A DNA stretch of 64,000 bases from Aquibaculum sediminis (lineage in GTDB: Bacteria > Pseudomonadota > Alphaproteobacteria > Kiloniellales > DSM-21159): assembly GCF_040712085.1 (NCBI RefSeq), contig NZ_JBFCVK010000001.1, positions 372,001 through 436,000 of the forward strand, given 5' to 3'. Both the position numbers and the translations under genes were made by a program. Positions 42,072 to 51,900 of this stretch are shown here, piece after piece. Within the stretch, counting starts at the first letter, position 1; each line of letters opens with the position of its first letter. The notes below the pieces were generated by a model. The model was given only the letters and a program-made list of their open reading frames with translations. It was not told where the DNA came from and ran no database searches.

Positions 42072-42542
42072 TCAGCGGCCTTTGCTGCTTCCCTTTCCCT
42101 TCTCTGACAAGCCGGTCATGCGCTGAAGCTGGACCCGCCAGGCACTGAGTATTTCTGGCGGGAACTCCGGCGTTTCGGCCTCGATCAGGGCATCCATGCT
42201 GCGCAGCCGCTCCCAGCCTTGATTGGTTAGTTCCACCCGCTTGCGCCGCTCGTCCTTGGGATCACCCGCTGTCACCAGGTAGCCCTGCGTCACCAGCTCG
42301 GCCACCTGCTTCTGCGCGCGCTGTCGGCTGACGCCCAGTTGCTTCGCAAGCTCCGCCATCTGGTTCGAGGGCGCGCCGGAAAGCCGCTTCAGCAGCAGCC
42401 AGTCCCCCAGTCGAAACGTGGGGTCGCGGCGGGAGAGCTTGCGCCCCAGACGCCGGCTGAAGGCATTGATGGTGCTCACCAATGCGGCAAGTTCGTCACT
42501 CACCTCGGCACGCCGGGTTGAGGTGCTGTCCTTTTGGGACAT
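42072..42542 (-). CDS. MarR family transcriptional regulator
   Basis: This 156-residue protein has the MarR winged helix: FRLGDWLLLKRLSGAPSNQMAELAKQLGVSRQRAQKQVAELVTQGYLVTAGDPKDERRKRVEL in about residues 43-107, with the DxRxxR-like wing (DPKDERRKRV). A variable C-terminal dimerisation helix follows. The ligand and targets are unknown. An 8-bp palindrome GTCTAGAC at 42554-42561 lies just upstream of the start and could be its operator. The remaining 130 bp up to the znuA stop contain short hairpins only. Confidence 0.85.
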   Translation of the reverse strand: MSQKDSTSTRRAEVSDELAALVSTINAFSRRLGRKLSRRDPTFRLGDWLLLKRLSGAPSNQMAELAKQLGVSRQRAQKQVAELVTQGYLVTAGDPKDERRKRVELTNQGWERLRSMDALIEAETPEFPPEILSAWRVQLQRMTGLSEKGKGSSKGR

Positions 42543-42691
42543 GCGAAAGCTCCGTCTAGACTAGCGACTCCGCGTTCCGCGTCGCCAGGCGACACGCCGG
42601 AGTCCGCAAGCGGCAGGAATGCGGAGACCTTAAAGCGTCACGCGGTTTTCATCAACTTGGTTGACAAGATTTGCTGTCGATCCTGTCCGGA

Positions 42692-43681
42692 TCAGTCCAC
42701 CGCCAGGCAGTCGGTCAGGCTGTCTGCCAATGCACGCAGCAACTGCTCATAGGCATGGGGACCGGGCGCCAGGGTCGCGCCCAGCGGGTCCAGTTCGCCC
42801 AGGCGCGCGTCCGTCCCCTCCACGACCACTCGGGCAAGCCGCGGTTCGAACTGGGGCTCGCTGAACAGGCAGACTGCCTCCTCCTGGGCGATCCAGGCGC
42901 GGATCTCCTTCAGCCGCTGGGCGCCAGGCTGGCGTTCCGGCCCGAGAGAGAGCGCGCCGGCGGACGGAAGGTCGAATGCCGCCTCGAAGTACTGGTAGCC
43001 GTCGTGAAACACCAGAAAGGTTGCGCCTTTCAGTGGTTCGAGCTGTGCGCGCAGGTCGGCTTCCAGCTCTGTCAGTCGAGCCTGAAGCTGCGCGGCATTG
43101 GCGCGGTACTGCTCGGTGTGTCCGGGATCGACCTCCGCCAAGGTCTCGGCAATCGCCGCCGCGATCACCCGGGCGTTTGCAGGGTCGAGCCAGAGATGGG
43201 GGTCGTAGCTCCCATGAGCGTGGTCATGGCCGTGACCAGCGTCGTGATCATGATCGTGGTCGTGATCATTATCGTGGTCGTGCTCTGCCGTGCTATGCAA
43301 TCCGGCTTCCCGAACGGGCAGGAGCGTTATGCCTTCGAGCTCGCTGACTGTCAGGACGGTCGCGTTGGCCGCCACCGTCTCAAGCGGTCGTCGCAAGAAG
43401 AGTTCGAGATCCTCGCCGATCCAGATCACGACCTCGGCATCAGCCAGGTCACGGGCATCGGAGGGACGCAGGGAGAAGCTGTGCGGCGATGCCCCGCCCT
43501 CGAGCAGCAGCGCCGGCTCCCCTACCCCCTCGGACACGGCACCCGCCAGGGCATGCAGCGGCAGGATCGACGCCGCCACATGGGGGCTGTCCTCCGCGGA
43601 CAGTGGTTCCACTGCAAACAGACCGGCACACATGAAGATTGCCGGCATCACACTACCCAGTCGTCGCGCGCCGCCGCCCAT
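42692..43681 (-). CDS. znuA: Zinc ABC transporter substrate-binding protein ZnuA
   Basis: ZnuA binds Zn2+ in the periplasm and passes it to ZnuBC. The 329-residue protein has a signal peptide (VMPAIFMCAGLFAVEPLSA) and metal-site His residues in ILPLHALAGAV, PHSFSLRPSDA and YDPHLWLDP. A His/Asp-rich loop at about residues 133-157 is characteristic of ZnuA. I chose the ATG at 43681 because AAGGAG lies 6 nt upstream; a GTG 15 nt further up is possible. It diverges from zur-znuC-znuB, with a Zur box between them. Confidence 0.94.
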   Translation of the reverse strand: MGGGARRLGSVMPAIFMCAGLFAVEPLSAEDSPHVAASILPLHALAGAVSEGVGEPALLLEGGASPHSFSLRPSDARDLADAEVVIWIGEDLELFLRRPLETVAANATVLTVSELEGITLLPVREAGLHSTAEHDHDNDHDHDHDHDAGHGHDHAHGSYDPHLWLDPANARVIAAAIAETLAEVDPGHTEQYRANAAQLQARLTELEADLRAQLEPLKGATFLVFHDGYQYFEAAFDLPSAGALSLGPERQPGAQRLKEIRAWIAQEEAVCLFSEPQFEPRLARVVVEGTDARLGELDPLGATLAPGPHAYEQLLRALADSLTDCLAVD

Positions 43682-43759
43682 TCGCCGCTCCTTCACACTC
43701 TACCATACAGGCTTGCCAAACGCGCTGCGCATGGCATGATCGGACAGCATTGATGATAC

Positions 43760-43772
43760 GTTATAGTATAAC
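43760..43772. promoter_or_regulatory. Zur box
   Basis: GTTATAGTATAAC is a perfect palindrome with the TGTTATANTATAACA core of known Zur sites, extended to GATACGTTATAGTATAACAGTC. It lies 20 nt before zur and about 80 nt before znuA, so one site can control both directions. Confidence 0.88.
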
Positions 43773-43792
43773 AGTCAATCGGAAACTTTCGC

Positions 43793-44287
43793 ATGACCAC
43801 GCCGGGCTTCCACGATCCCGTTCACGACCACGAGCGCTGCCTCGCCGAAGCACTTCAGGAAGCGGAACAGCTCTGCCGCGACCGGGGCGCACAGCTGACT
43901 CCGGTGCGTCGACGGGTACTCGAACTGGTCTGGTCCGAGCATCGGCCCCAAGGCGCCTATGAACTGCTCGAGCAGCTGCAGGCCGAGCGCGGCCGCGTCG
44001 CGCCGCCCACGGTCTATCGCGCCCTGGACTTCCTGCTGGCCCAGGGACTGATCCACCGCATCGAAAGCCTCAACGCCTTCGTCGGCTGCCCGCGCCCCAG
44101 CCATGTGCACAACGGTCAGTTCTTCATCTGCGAAGCCTGCGGCGCCACGGCCGAGCTGACGGACTCAGGGCTGGCAGAGCGCATCGACCGCTCTGCTGCC
44201 GCTCTGGGCTTCGCTGTCAACCAACGCATCGTGGAGGTGCGCGGCCACTGCCCGGACTGCACCGCCGACGAAAGCCAGAGTCCATGA
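43793..44287 (+). CDS. zur: Zinc uptake regulator Zur (Fur family)
   Basis: Zur represses zinc-uptake genes when zinc is plentiful. The 164-residue protein has a Fur-type winged helix (QLTPVRRRVLELVWSEHRPQGAYELLEQL, PPTVYRALDFLLAQGLIHRI). It also has the two structural-zinc CxxC pairs CEAC and CPDC, and regulatory His/Glu residues around HVHNGQFFIC. The stop overlaps znuC by 4 nt. The Zur box at 43760 makes it autoregulated. Context with ZnuA/B/C separates it from Fur. Confidence 0.94.
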   Translation: MTTPGFHDPVHDHERCLAEALQEAEQLCRDRGAQLTPVRRRVLELVWSEHRPQGAYELLEQLQAERGRVAPPTVYRALDFLLAQGLIHRIESLNAFVGCPRPSHVHNGQFFICEACGATAELTDSGLAERIDRSAAALGFAVNQRIVEVRGHCPDCTADESQSP

Positions 44288-45084
44288 GCGCCCTGATCTC
44301 TGCCGAAGGCATCTGCTTCAAGCGCGGCGGCCGACAGATCCTGGACAACATCACCCTGAGTGTGGAGCCGGGAGAGGTGGTCACGCTGATCGGCCCCAAC
44401 GGCTCAGGCAAGACGAGCCTGCTGCGCATTCTGCTCGGACTGGAGCAGGCCGATGCAGGCCGGGTAGAGCGCCGTCCGGGGCTGACCGTGGGATATGTGC
44501 CGCAGCGCCTGACGGTCGAGCCAACCCTGCCCATAACCGTGCTGCGCTTTCTCAGCCTGCCGCACCGCGTCTCTCGCACGGCCGCCCGCGAAGCGCTTGA
44601 GGAAACCGGCGTCGCCCATCTCGAGCGCAACCAGGTTCATGCGCTTTCGGGTGGCGAGTTCCAGCGCGTACTGCTGGCCCGCGCCCTGCTGCGCCGCCCG
44701 GACATCCTGGTGCTCGACGAACCGGCACAGGGTATCGATTTCAGCGGCCAGCTCGACCTCTATCAGCTCATCGACAGGATACGGCGGCGGCGCGGCTGCA
44801 GCGTGCTCCTGGTTTCCCACGACCTGCACCTGGTCATGGCCGCCACCGATCGGGTCATCTGCCTCAACCGCCATGTATGCTGCTCGGGCGAGCCGGAAGC
44901 CGTCAGTCGGCATCCGGAGTACCTGGCCCTCTTCGGCCCACGGGCAGCGCAGGCGCTCGCCATCTATCACCATCACCACGACCATCACCACGACATCGCC
45001 GGCGAGCCGGTTCCGCTGACAGGAAAGGCGGGCCGTAGGACCCCACAGGCCGGCGACGCATCTCGCGAAGACGGGCAAGTCTGA
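44284..45084 (+). CDS. znuC: Zinc ABC transporter ATPase ZnuC with His-rich tail
   Basis: ZnuC hydrolyses ATP to power zinc uptake. The 266-residue protein has Walker A GPNGSGKTSLL (about 38-48), signature LSGGEFQRVLLARALL, Walker B LVLDEPAQGIDF and the H-loop SHDLHLV. After the ATPase domain a tail of about 40 residues contains YHHHHDHHHD, which could hold zinc at the cytoplasmic face. It overlaps zur upstream and abuts znuB (shared A at 45084). Confidence 0.93.
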   Translation: MSALISAEGICFKRGGRQILDNITLSVEPGEVVTLIGPNGSGKTSLLRILLGLEQADAGRVERRPGLTVGYVPQRLTVEPTLPITVLRFLSLPHRVSRTAAREALEETGVAHLERNQVHALSGGEFQRVLLARALLRRPDILVLDEPAQGIDFSGQLDLYQLIDRIRRRRGCSVLLVSHDLHLVMAATDRVICLNRHVCCSGEPEAVSRHPEYLALFGPRAAQALAIYHHHHDHHHDIAGEPVPLTGKAGRRTPQAGDASREDGQV

Positions 45085-45881
45085 TGCTGGACGATTTCCT
45101 GTTTCGCGCCTTCCTGGCCGGCGCCGGCCTGGCGCTCGTGGCCGGGCCACTGGGCTGCTTCGTGATCTGGCGACGCATGGCCTACTTCGGCGACAGCCTC
45201 GCGCACTCGGCGCTGCTCGGCGTGACGCTCGGCTTTCTGCTGAACATCGACCTGCAGCTCGGCGTCGTGGCCACCTGCGTGGCCGTGGCCCTGACGGTGG
45301 CCGCCCTCCACCAGCAGCAGCGCCTGCCGACCGACACGCTGCTCGGCATCCTGGCACACTCGGGCCTGGCGCTGGGTCTCGTTGCCCTTTCCTTCATGTC
45401 GGACCTGCGCGTCGACCTGCTCGGCTATCTTTTCGGCGATGTGCTCGCGGTCGGGACCGGGGACATCCTGTGGATCTGGCTGGGTGGACTGGCCGTGCTG
45501 GGGGTGATCGTCCTGGCCTGGCGGCCGCTGCTGCTGGCCACGCTGCACGAGGAACTGGCCCGGGCCGAAGGCGTGCCGGTGCTGGCCATGCGCCTGACGC
45601 TCATGCTGACCCTGGCGGTCACCATCGCCGTGGCGATGAAGATCGTCGGCATCCTGCTGGTGACCTCGATGCTGATTCTGCCGGCCGCCGCTGCGCGGCG
45701 CTTTGCCCGTACGCCTGAGGAAATGGCGGTGCTGGCCGCACTGTTCGGCGTCCTGGCCGTGGGCGGTGGCCTCTGGGGCTCCTTGAGCTACAACACGCCC
45801 TCCGGCCCCAGCATCGTCGTCGCTGCCCTCGCCTGCTTCGTCGCAGCCCTGGTGCTGGGCGGACTGGTGCAGCGCCGCTAA
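45084..45881 (+). CDS. znuB: Zinc ABC transporter permease ZnuB
   Basis: This 265-residue inner-membrane permease belongs to the ABC-3 family and has about eight hydrophobic segments. Typical motifs are ALVAGPLGCFVIWRRMAYFGDSLAHSALLG and the late MKIVGILLVTSMLILPAAAARRFA. It forms the transport channel with ZnuC and receives zinc from ZnuA. It is the last gene of zur-znuC-znuB and is followed by a palindromic repeat copy 8 bp after the stop. Confidence 0.95.
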   Translation: MLDDFLFRAFLAGAGLALVAGPLGCFVIWRRMAYFGDSLAHSALLGVTLGFLLNIDLQLGVVATCVAVALTVAALHQQQRLPTDTLLGILAHSGLALGLVALSFMSDLRVDLLGYLFGDVLAVGTGDILWIWLGGLAVLGVIVLAWRPLLLATLHEELARAEGVPVLAMRLTLMLTLAVTIAVAMKIVGILLVTSMLILPAAAARRFARTPEEMAVLAALFGVLAVGGGLWGSLSYNTPSGPSIVVAALACFVAALVLGGLVQRR

Positions 45882-45888
45882 CCAGTGC

Positions 45889-45941
45889 AGATCGCGTTCA
45901 ATCTGAAACCTTGTGGTTCAGATTGAACGCGATCCGGTCTA
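45889..45941. repeat. Dispersed palindromic repeat, copy B (long hairpin)
   Basis: The left arm (45889-45910, GATCGCGTTCAATCTGAA then ACC) and right arm (45915-45941, GGTTCAGATTGAACGCGATC then CGGTCTA) pair over 20 nt with one bulged A around a TTGT loop. The minus-strand reading begins TAGACCGGATCGC, the same end as copy A. It lies between convergent znuB and the autotransporter gene and could end both transcripts, but has no T tract. Confidence 0.85.
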
Positions 45942-45963
45942 GGCGCTGCACCAGGATTCTCCA

Positions 45964-48900
45964 TCAGAACCGCAAGCGGATACCGGCACGGGCCGTGTGC
46001 TCCTTCTGAGTGGACGACAGGTAGGCGTCGTAGCCGGCAAAGGCTTCGACGTTGTTGTCGAGGCCGATATCGAGCCCCACGCCAACCACCGCGGCATCCT
46101 TGCTACGCTTCGGTCCCGACACGCTGAAGCTGGAGCCGCCGGAGGAGAAGGCCATGCGGGCATCCCCGCTGGAGCCCACCAGCCGCCGCTCCCAGGCCAC
46201 GCTGGCATGTGGGCGCAGGCGCAGGCCGCTGTCGAAGGAGAAGGTCTCGCTGAGCATCACGCCAATGCTCGAATGGAGCGTCGAGGCCCGGTCGCTGTCG
46301 ACGTCCAGGTTGGCCGCACCGGCGCCGCTTTCGGAATAGCTGTCGGTGCGGGTGTGCTGGAACGCCAGCCCAGCGAAGGGCTCGACCTCGGCGGTTCCCA
46401 GCGGCAGGCGATAGCCCACCTCACCGAAGCTCTGGGCCGACCAGCCCTTGTAGTCGGCCTTCGCGGTTTCATTGCCGGTCGGCAAGCTGACCGTGCGGCG
46501 TGATTCGAAGTCGTGCCAGCCGAAGCCGGCACCGCCACGCAGCCGCCAGGCGCCGCTCCGCCAGAGACCATAGGTAGAGATCGAATAGGTATCGATCTCG
46601 GTGCGACTGTCCCGCGCTGCCGTCTCCAGTCGGTCGTCCTGGGAGCCGAAAGCCAAACCTATGCCGAAATTCTCCGAGAAGAGCATCTCGGCTCCCAGCA
46701 TCGTGCCCCAACTTTGGGTATCAGTCTCCGCGGCATTGCTATCGGAATCGAGGGAGCCGCTGGAGCCGTGGGCCTGCACCCAGGCCGCGGGCCCGAGCGC
46801 CGGCTGTCCAGGCTCGGCGGAGGAGCGCTCCGCTTCGCCCGCGTCGCTCACGGCAAGAGATGCCAGGCTGTTGGCCTGCAGGGCATTCTGCTCACCGCCT
46901 GAGCCGCTGGAGAATCCTGCGCCGAAGCCGGACAGGCGGCCCAAAAGCTGGCTGCGCGTGCGCCGAGCAATGTCGACTGGAGCAGCCTGGGCCGTGGCAT
47001 GGGTCTCACCGGAAAGCGTGTCGTAGATCTCCCGGGCCTCTTCCTCGTCGGCCCAGACCAGCATGGCATAGAGCGGGTTGTCGCTGTCTCTCCCGAAGCT
47101 TTCCAGGGCTCCGGCGACCGCACGCTGATTCTTCGTGCGGGCGACGGTGACGAAATCCGTGCCGCTGCGCCCCACATCCAGGGCCACGGCATTGGCGCCG
47201 TGATCGAGGCGGAATTCGAGGAACGGCCGATCCTGCACGACGCCGGCAAAGGTGCCTTCCACGTCTTCCGAGGCGTTCAGGATTTCGTAGCGAGTGCCAT
47301 AGGGATAGGCGCCTTCCGCCTTCTCGACGACCACATCCACTCCATCCGCGATCGACGCTGCCCCTTCGACGATGAGGCGGTCGGAGCGGTTCTCGGGTGC
47401 AATGTCGAGCAGGTAGCGGCTGCCATCCGCGAAGCGAAGGTCACCCTCCACCTTGGTATGCTCGATCCCGCCTGAGCCACCCGGGGAGAGGTCACCGGCG
47501 TTGCGCAGCTCGCCACCACCCAATGCGATCAGGCTGCCCGGCTCGAAGAGCGCCCCGGCACGATTGTCCAAACGATTGCGACCCGTGCCGAGATCGACGC
47601 TGCCGTAGATCCAGCCGTGGTTCACCACCGTCTCGTTGCCGACACCGCCGCGGATCGCCAGGTCGCCGTCGGACGCGATGGACCCGTGATTGGTCAACAG
47701 GTTGTCCGCGCCGCCCTCGATATCGATCGCAAAGCCGCTTTCTGACAGTACGGCTCCGTCTTCGCCGACGGTGATCTCGATATCGCCGGGGTGGCCGGTA
47801 TCCTGAGGCGTGCTGGTGTGAGATGCCGCGCGAATGCCCGTTCCGCGGGCCAGAACGAGGCCATCGTTCTCGATCAGAATGCGTCGATGCGGCGGCATTC
47901 CAAGACCCTGCATCTGGCTGGAGACAACGTTGATGCTGGACACGGCAACGATGCCGTCCCCGCCGGCGACGATCGCCCCGCTATTGCTCACCTCGATTCC
48001 CGCGATGTCCTCCTCGAGATGGACAGCCAGGGACTGATCACCACTCTGCGACTGGCCCACCTCGTAAGTCTGCACGATGCCGGCAGAGGTCTCCTGGCTG
48101 GAACTCCACTCGGCGCTGTCCTCCGCCTCGCCAAAGACCTGCCCGATCGACAGATCGGCACGGGCGCGCGCCGTTACGCCGTCGCCTTCGGCCAGCACGA
48201 GGCCGTCGTTCTCCACCCGCACGAAAGCCGCTTCCTCGCCCAGCGAAGCAAGCGTGCTTTGCACAGCGGTCTGGCTCTGCGACAGGTCGGTGGTCTGGCC
48301 ACCGTTCAGGCTCTCGGAGGCAAGCTGTTCGCCGCCGAGCGATTGGCTGATGCTCTTGGGAGCCGAAAGGCCCAGCGACAGGTGAGACTCGGCACGGATG
48401 CCATCGCCCTCGGCATCCACGATGCCGCTGTTCAGGACGGTGACGGCGCCGGCGCGATGACCGAGATCCACATCGACCTCCTGAGTCGCCGTCGCGTCCT
48501 GCAACGCCGCCTGGGACTGCTCCACCTCCTCGGCGCTCATGCGCTGCAACTGGTAGCCACGCTGCTCGATCGACTGCTCCATCGACAGGTCAAGGTCGAG
48601 CCGAGATGCGGCCACAAGACCGTCACCAGCGGCAAGCAGCAAACCGCTGTTCTCGACCAGAACTGATGCAGTGCCGTCGCCCAATCGAAAGCGTGCGGAC
48701 TGCGCGCCGCTCTTCGACTGCTGCCCGTCCTGGTCCTGCTCGAGATCCACTGCAGTCGCACTCTGACCGGTTTGAATGAAATCGCCGTTCTGCCGCTGAT
48801 GCTGTGTCAGATGAAAGCCGAGGGACGCCTGCGTATCGGCACGCAGGCCGTCACCCTCGGCCATCACCTCGCCGCTGTTGCGAACGCGGATGGCACCCAG

Positions 48901-51900
48901 ATCGTCGCCGACCGAGATGTCCAAGTCCTGCTGCGACAAGAGGTGATGCTCGAACGCCTGTCCCTGCAGCGCTGGAGCATCCATATCCTCCGGCCTGCCT
49001 CTGTTGGCGACCTGAACCAGTCCATCGATCTGACCCACGGACTGCGATGCCTCCCAATGGCTTTCGACGCGGGTCGAGGCCGACATCCCGTCGCCCAAGG
49101 CCATCACCGACCCATCATTGCGAAGATCAAGTGCGGCGATCTCCTCTCCAAAACTGGAACTCAGGCCTTGGTCGTTCTCGCTCGATTGCTCGCCGACGAG
49201 AAGCTGGTCCGCGCCGTTGTCACTGTGACGCAGCTGAACAAGGTCGGTGTTCTGCCAGGTTTCCTGGTGGTGGCTCGAATCCATTCGCCAGGCAGATCCA
49301 GCGACCAGCCCGTCTCCTTCGGCCATCACCAGCCCGCTGTTCTCAATCCGGACCGCGCCCAGCCGATCGCCGACCGACCGCTCTGCGCGCTGTTGATTAT
49401 CGAGACTCTGGAAGAGGGCCTTCGCCTGAATGCGATCGCCGTTCCGGCCAAAAGCCGCCTGCATGCCGGAGAGAGTCTGGTCCGCAGCCTGGATCGCGAA
49501 ACTGCCAAGCTCACCGTGCGTCGCCGCCGCGATGCCGTCGCCCGCTGCCTCGATTAGACCGCTGTTCTCGACATAGATCGCGCCCTGCTCCTCGCCCAAC
49601 GCGCTTTCGGCGTTTTGATCGGAAACATTCAACATCTCAACGTTCATGAGACTAGCGGAGTCTGCGGCTGCATCTTCACTCAGGGATGCCCAGTCATTCG
49701 CACTCGCCCGGCTGCCCTGTTCGCTGATCTGATGCGTACCACCGCTATGATTGTGCTGATTGACGGCCAGAATGCCGTCACCACCGGCGAGAATCTCCCC
49801 GCTGTTCACGATGGCCATGGCGCCGACACGATCGCCGGACGTTGCCCTGCTGTCCTGGACGGCGGCATTGATCTGGACGGCCCGGCTTTCGCCCTCACCA
49901 TCGCTGACCGCCACGCCATCGCCGGCGGTGTATACAGATGTTTCGCTATAGGCCCCCCGGTCGTTCCCCTGGCGGACGAGTTGAAGGGCCGCATCCTCAT
50001 GTCCAACACGCGAGCGCGCAGCGACGCCATGCCCCATGGCTATGACCTCGCCAGTATTGAGGAGTTCGATCAGACCCGCTTCGTCCAGCTTGCCGCCCAC
50101 ATTACGTTGCAGCGCCTGGTTCACCTGAACCCTGTCACCGAAATCGGCAGCCTCGGTAAGCGTAACTCCCTCCTCGCTCTCCTGCTCGACCCAGACGGCC
50201 CCTTCGGCCAGGTTGTCCTGCTCGATTGCCTGGTAGCGCCTACCGGCAAGCAGGAGTTCGGATTCCACCAGCAAGCCGTCACCCATTGCGGCAACAAGTC
50301 CGCTGTTCTCAAAGCTCACACCGCCGAAGCCCGACAAATCGGCTCCCCGATCCATCTGCAGCGCTTCGTTGCGGGATGCCTCCTCGTGAGCTGACGCCAG
50401 GTCATCGAGGGCGTGACTTCCCGATCCCCAGGCACCGCTCCAAGGTGAGGCTTCGTGAAACGCGACAGTTCCCTGGTCGAGTTCCTGCTGCCCGTGGCGC
50501 TCATACCCGTTGGACGACCGCAAGCGCACACCATCGCCTTCTGCCGCAACGGTCCCCTCGTTGATCGCGAAAATCGCCCCGGCCTCCGCCAGACCGTTGA
50601 CTTCACTGCGTTGCACCAGGTCATTTTCGCGGCCGCTTTGCGTGGCGCTGCGGGCCTCTCCGATAGAGAGTCCCTCCTGGGCGCCGTTATCCCGCCACAA
50701 GACCCGCCAACTGAAGTCGCCCTGGAGCCCCTCCTGTTCGCTCTCGATGCGATGGCGTTGCGCCGCTTCCACGGCAACGCCATGCCCCTCTGCGAGGACC
50801 AAACCTTCATTGACCAGAGTTATGCTTCCGGCTGCCGCCGCGCCCCCATCCGACATGACCTGGAGAGCGCTATTGCGCTGGTCCGTTTGCTGCGAGCCAA
50901 GATGCAGCGATACGCCGGTAGCGTCCTCGCCATCCGCGCCGGAAACACTGACACCCATCCCGTCGATTTCGTTTCCTTGCCGGGAGTCCTGGGACAACTC
51001 GACATTTCGTGCCAGGGAACGCTCGACCGACATGCCCTCTTTCCCGGAGAACAGGTCGCCTTGATTGACGAGGACCACCCGTCCGGCCTCGGCGGCGCTT
51101 CCCAATTGCGCCTGCTGCTCAGTCCCGTTGTACTGCCGCCCCTCGCTGGCGTAGGGCAGCAGTGATGCAGCCTCGCCCTGATCGGCGTGGAGGCGGCTCG
51201 CCGTCAGAACACTGGTGTCGTTACCCTGAATGTTCACCTGATCGGCAGAAGCAGCGAGTTCCAGGTCGCTGCTTACGGCCAGGCCGCGTCCTTCGGCCAC
51301 GACCAGACCGTCGTTGACTGCCACCACGCTGCCACCGCCAGCCGGTCCGCCACGCTCGACAATCTGGACCGCCTCATTGTCGTGCTCCCCTGTCTGCCCG
51401 GAGACGCTGGCCGCGAGTGCGGCGGCGTCGCCAACCGCAGCGCTGTCCACAAGATTGGACTGCGATATGTCGTTGCCCTGCAGCACAATCTGCTCGGAAG
51501 CCTCCGTCGTGCGCAGCAACGCGCCGGCGGCGATGCCATCGCCATCAGTGAGAACAGTGCCTTGGTTGACCAAGGTGATTGCACCCCCATCGACGAGAGA
51601 TCCCGCTTCGCGAAACTGGAACCCCTCGTTGCGCTGGGCGAACTCGCTCAGGAGCAGCGCGCCGGCCAGCGCCTCCCCTTCCTCTGCGGTCGCCGCGACG
51701 GTTGGCACCTGCTCTGAAGACTCATGCTCTGCAGGCTTTTGCTCGACCGCATTGCCCTGATCGATCCCTTGCCGGGCCAGGTCGTCGAGCATGACGAAGG
51801 TTCCGGCGGCCAAGCCGTCCCCATCGGCGACCACCAGGCCTTCGTTGACCAGCGTGGCGCCTGCTGCACCGCTGGCCCCGGGACCCTGCTGCCATTGACC

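Noticed and set aside
43201..43290. GATCATGATC-like alternating repeats as a regulatory or CRISPR-like array
   Set aside because: They encode the His/Asp-rich metal loop of ZnuA; low complexity comes from HD codons.
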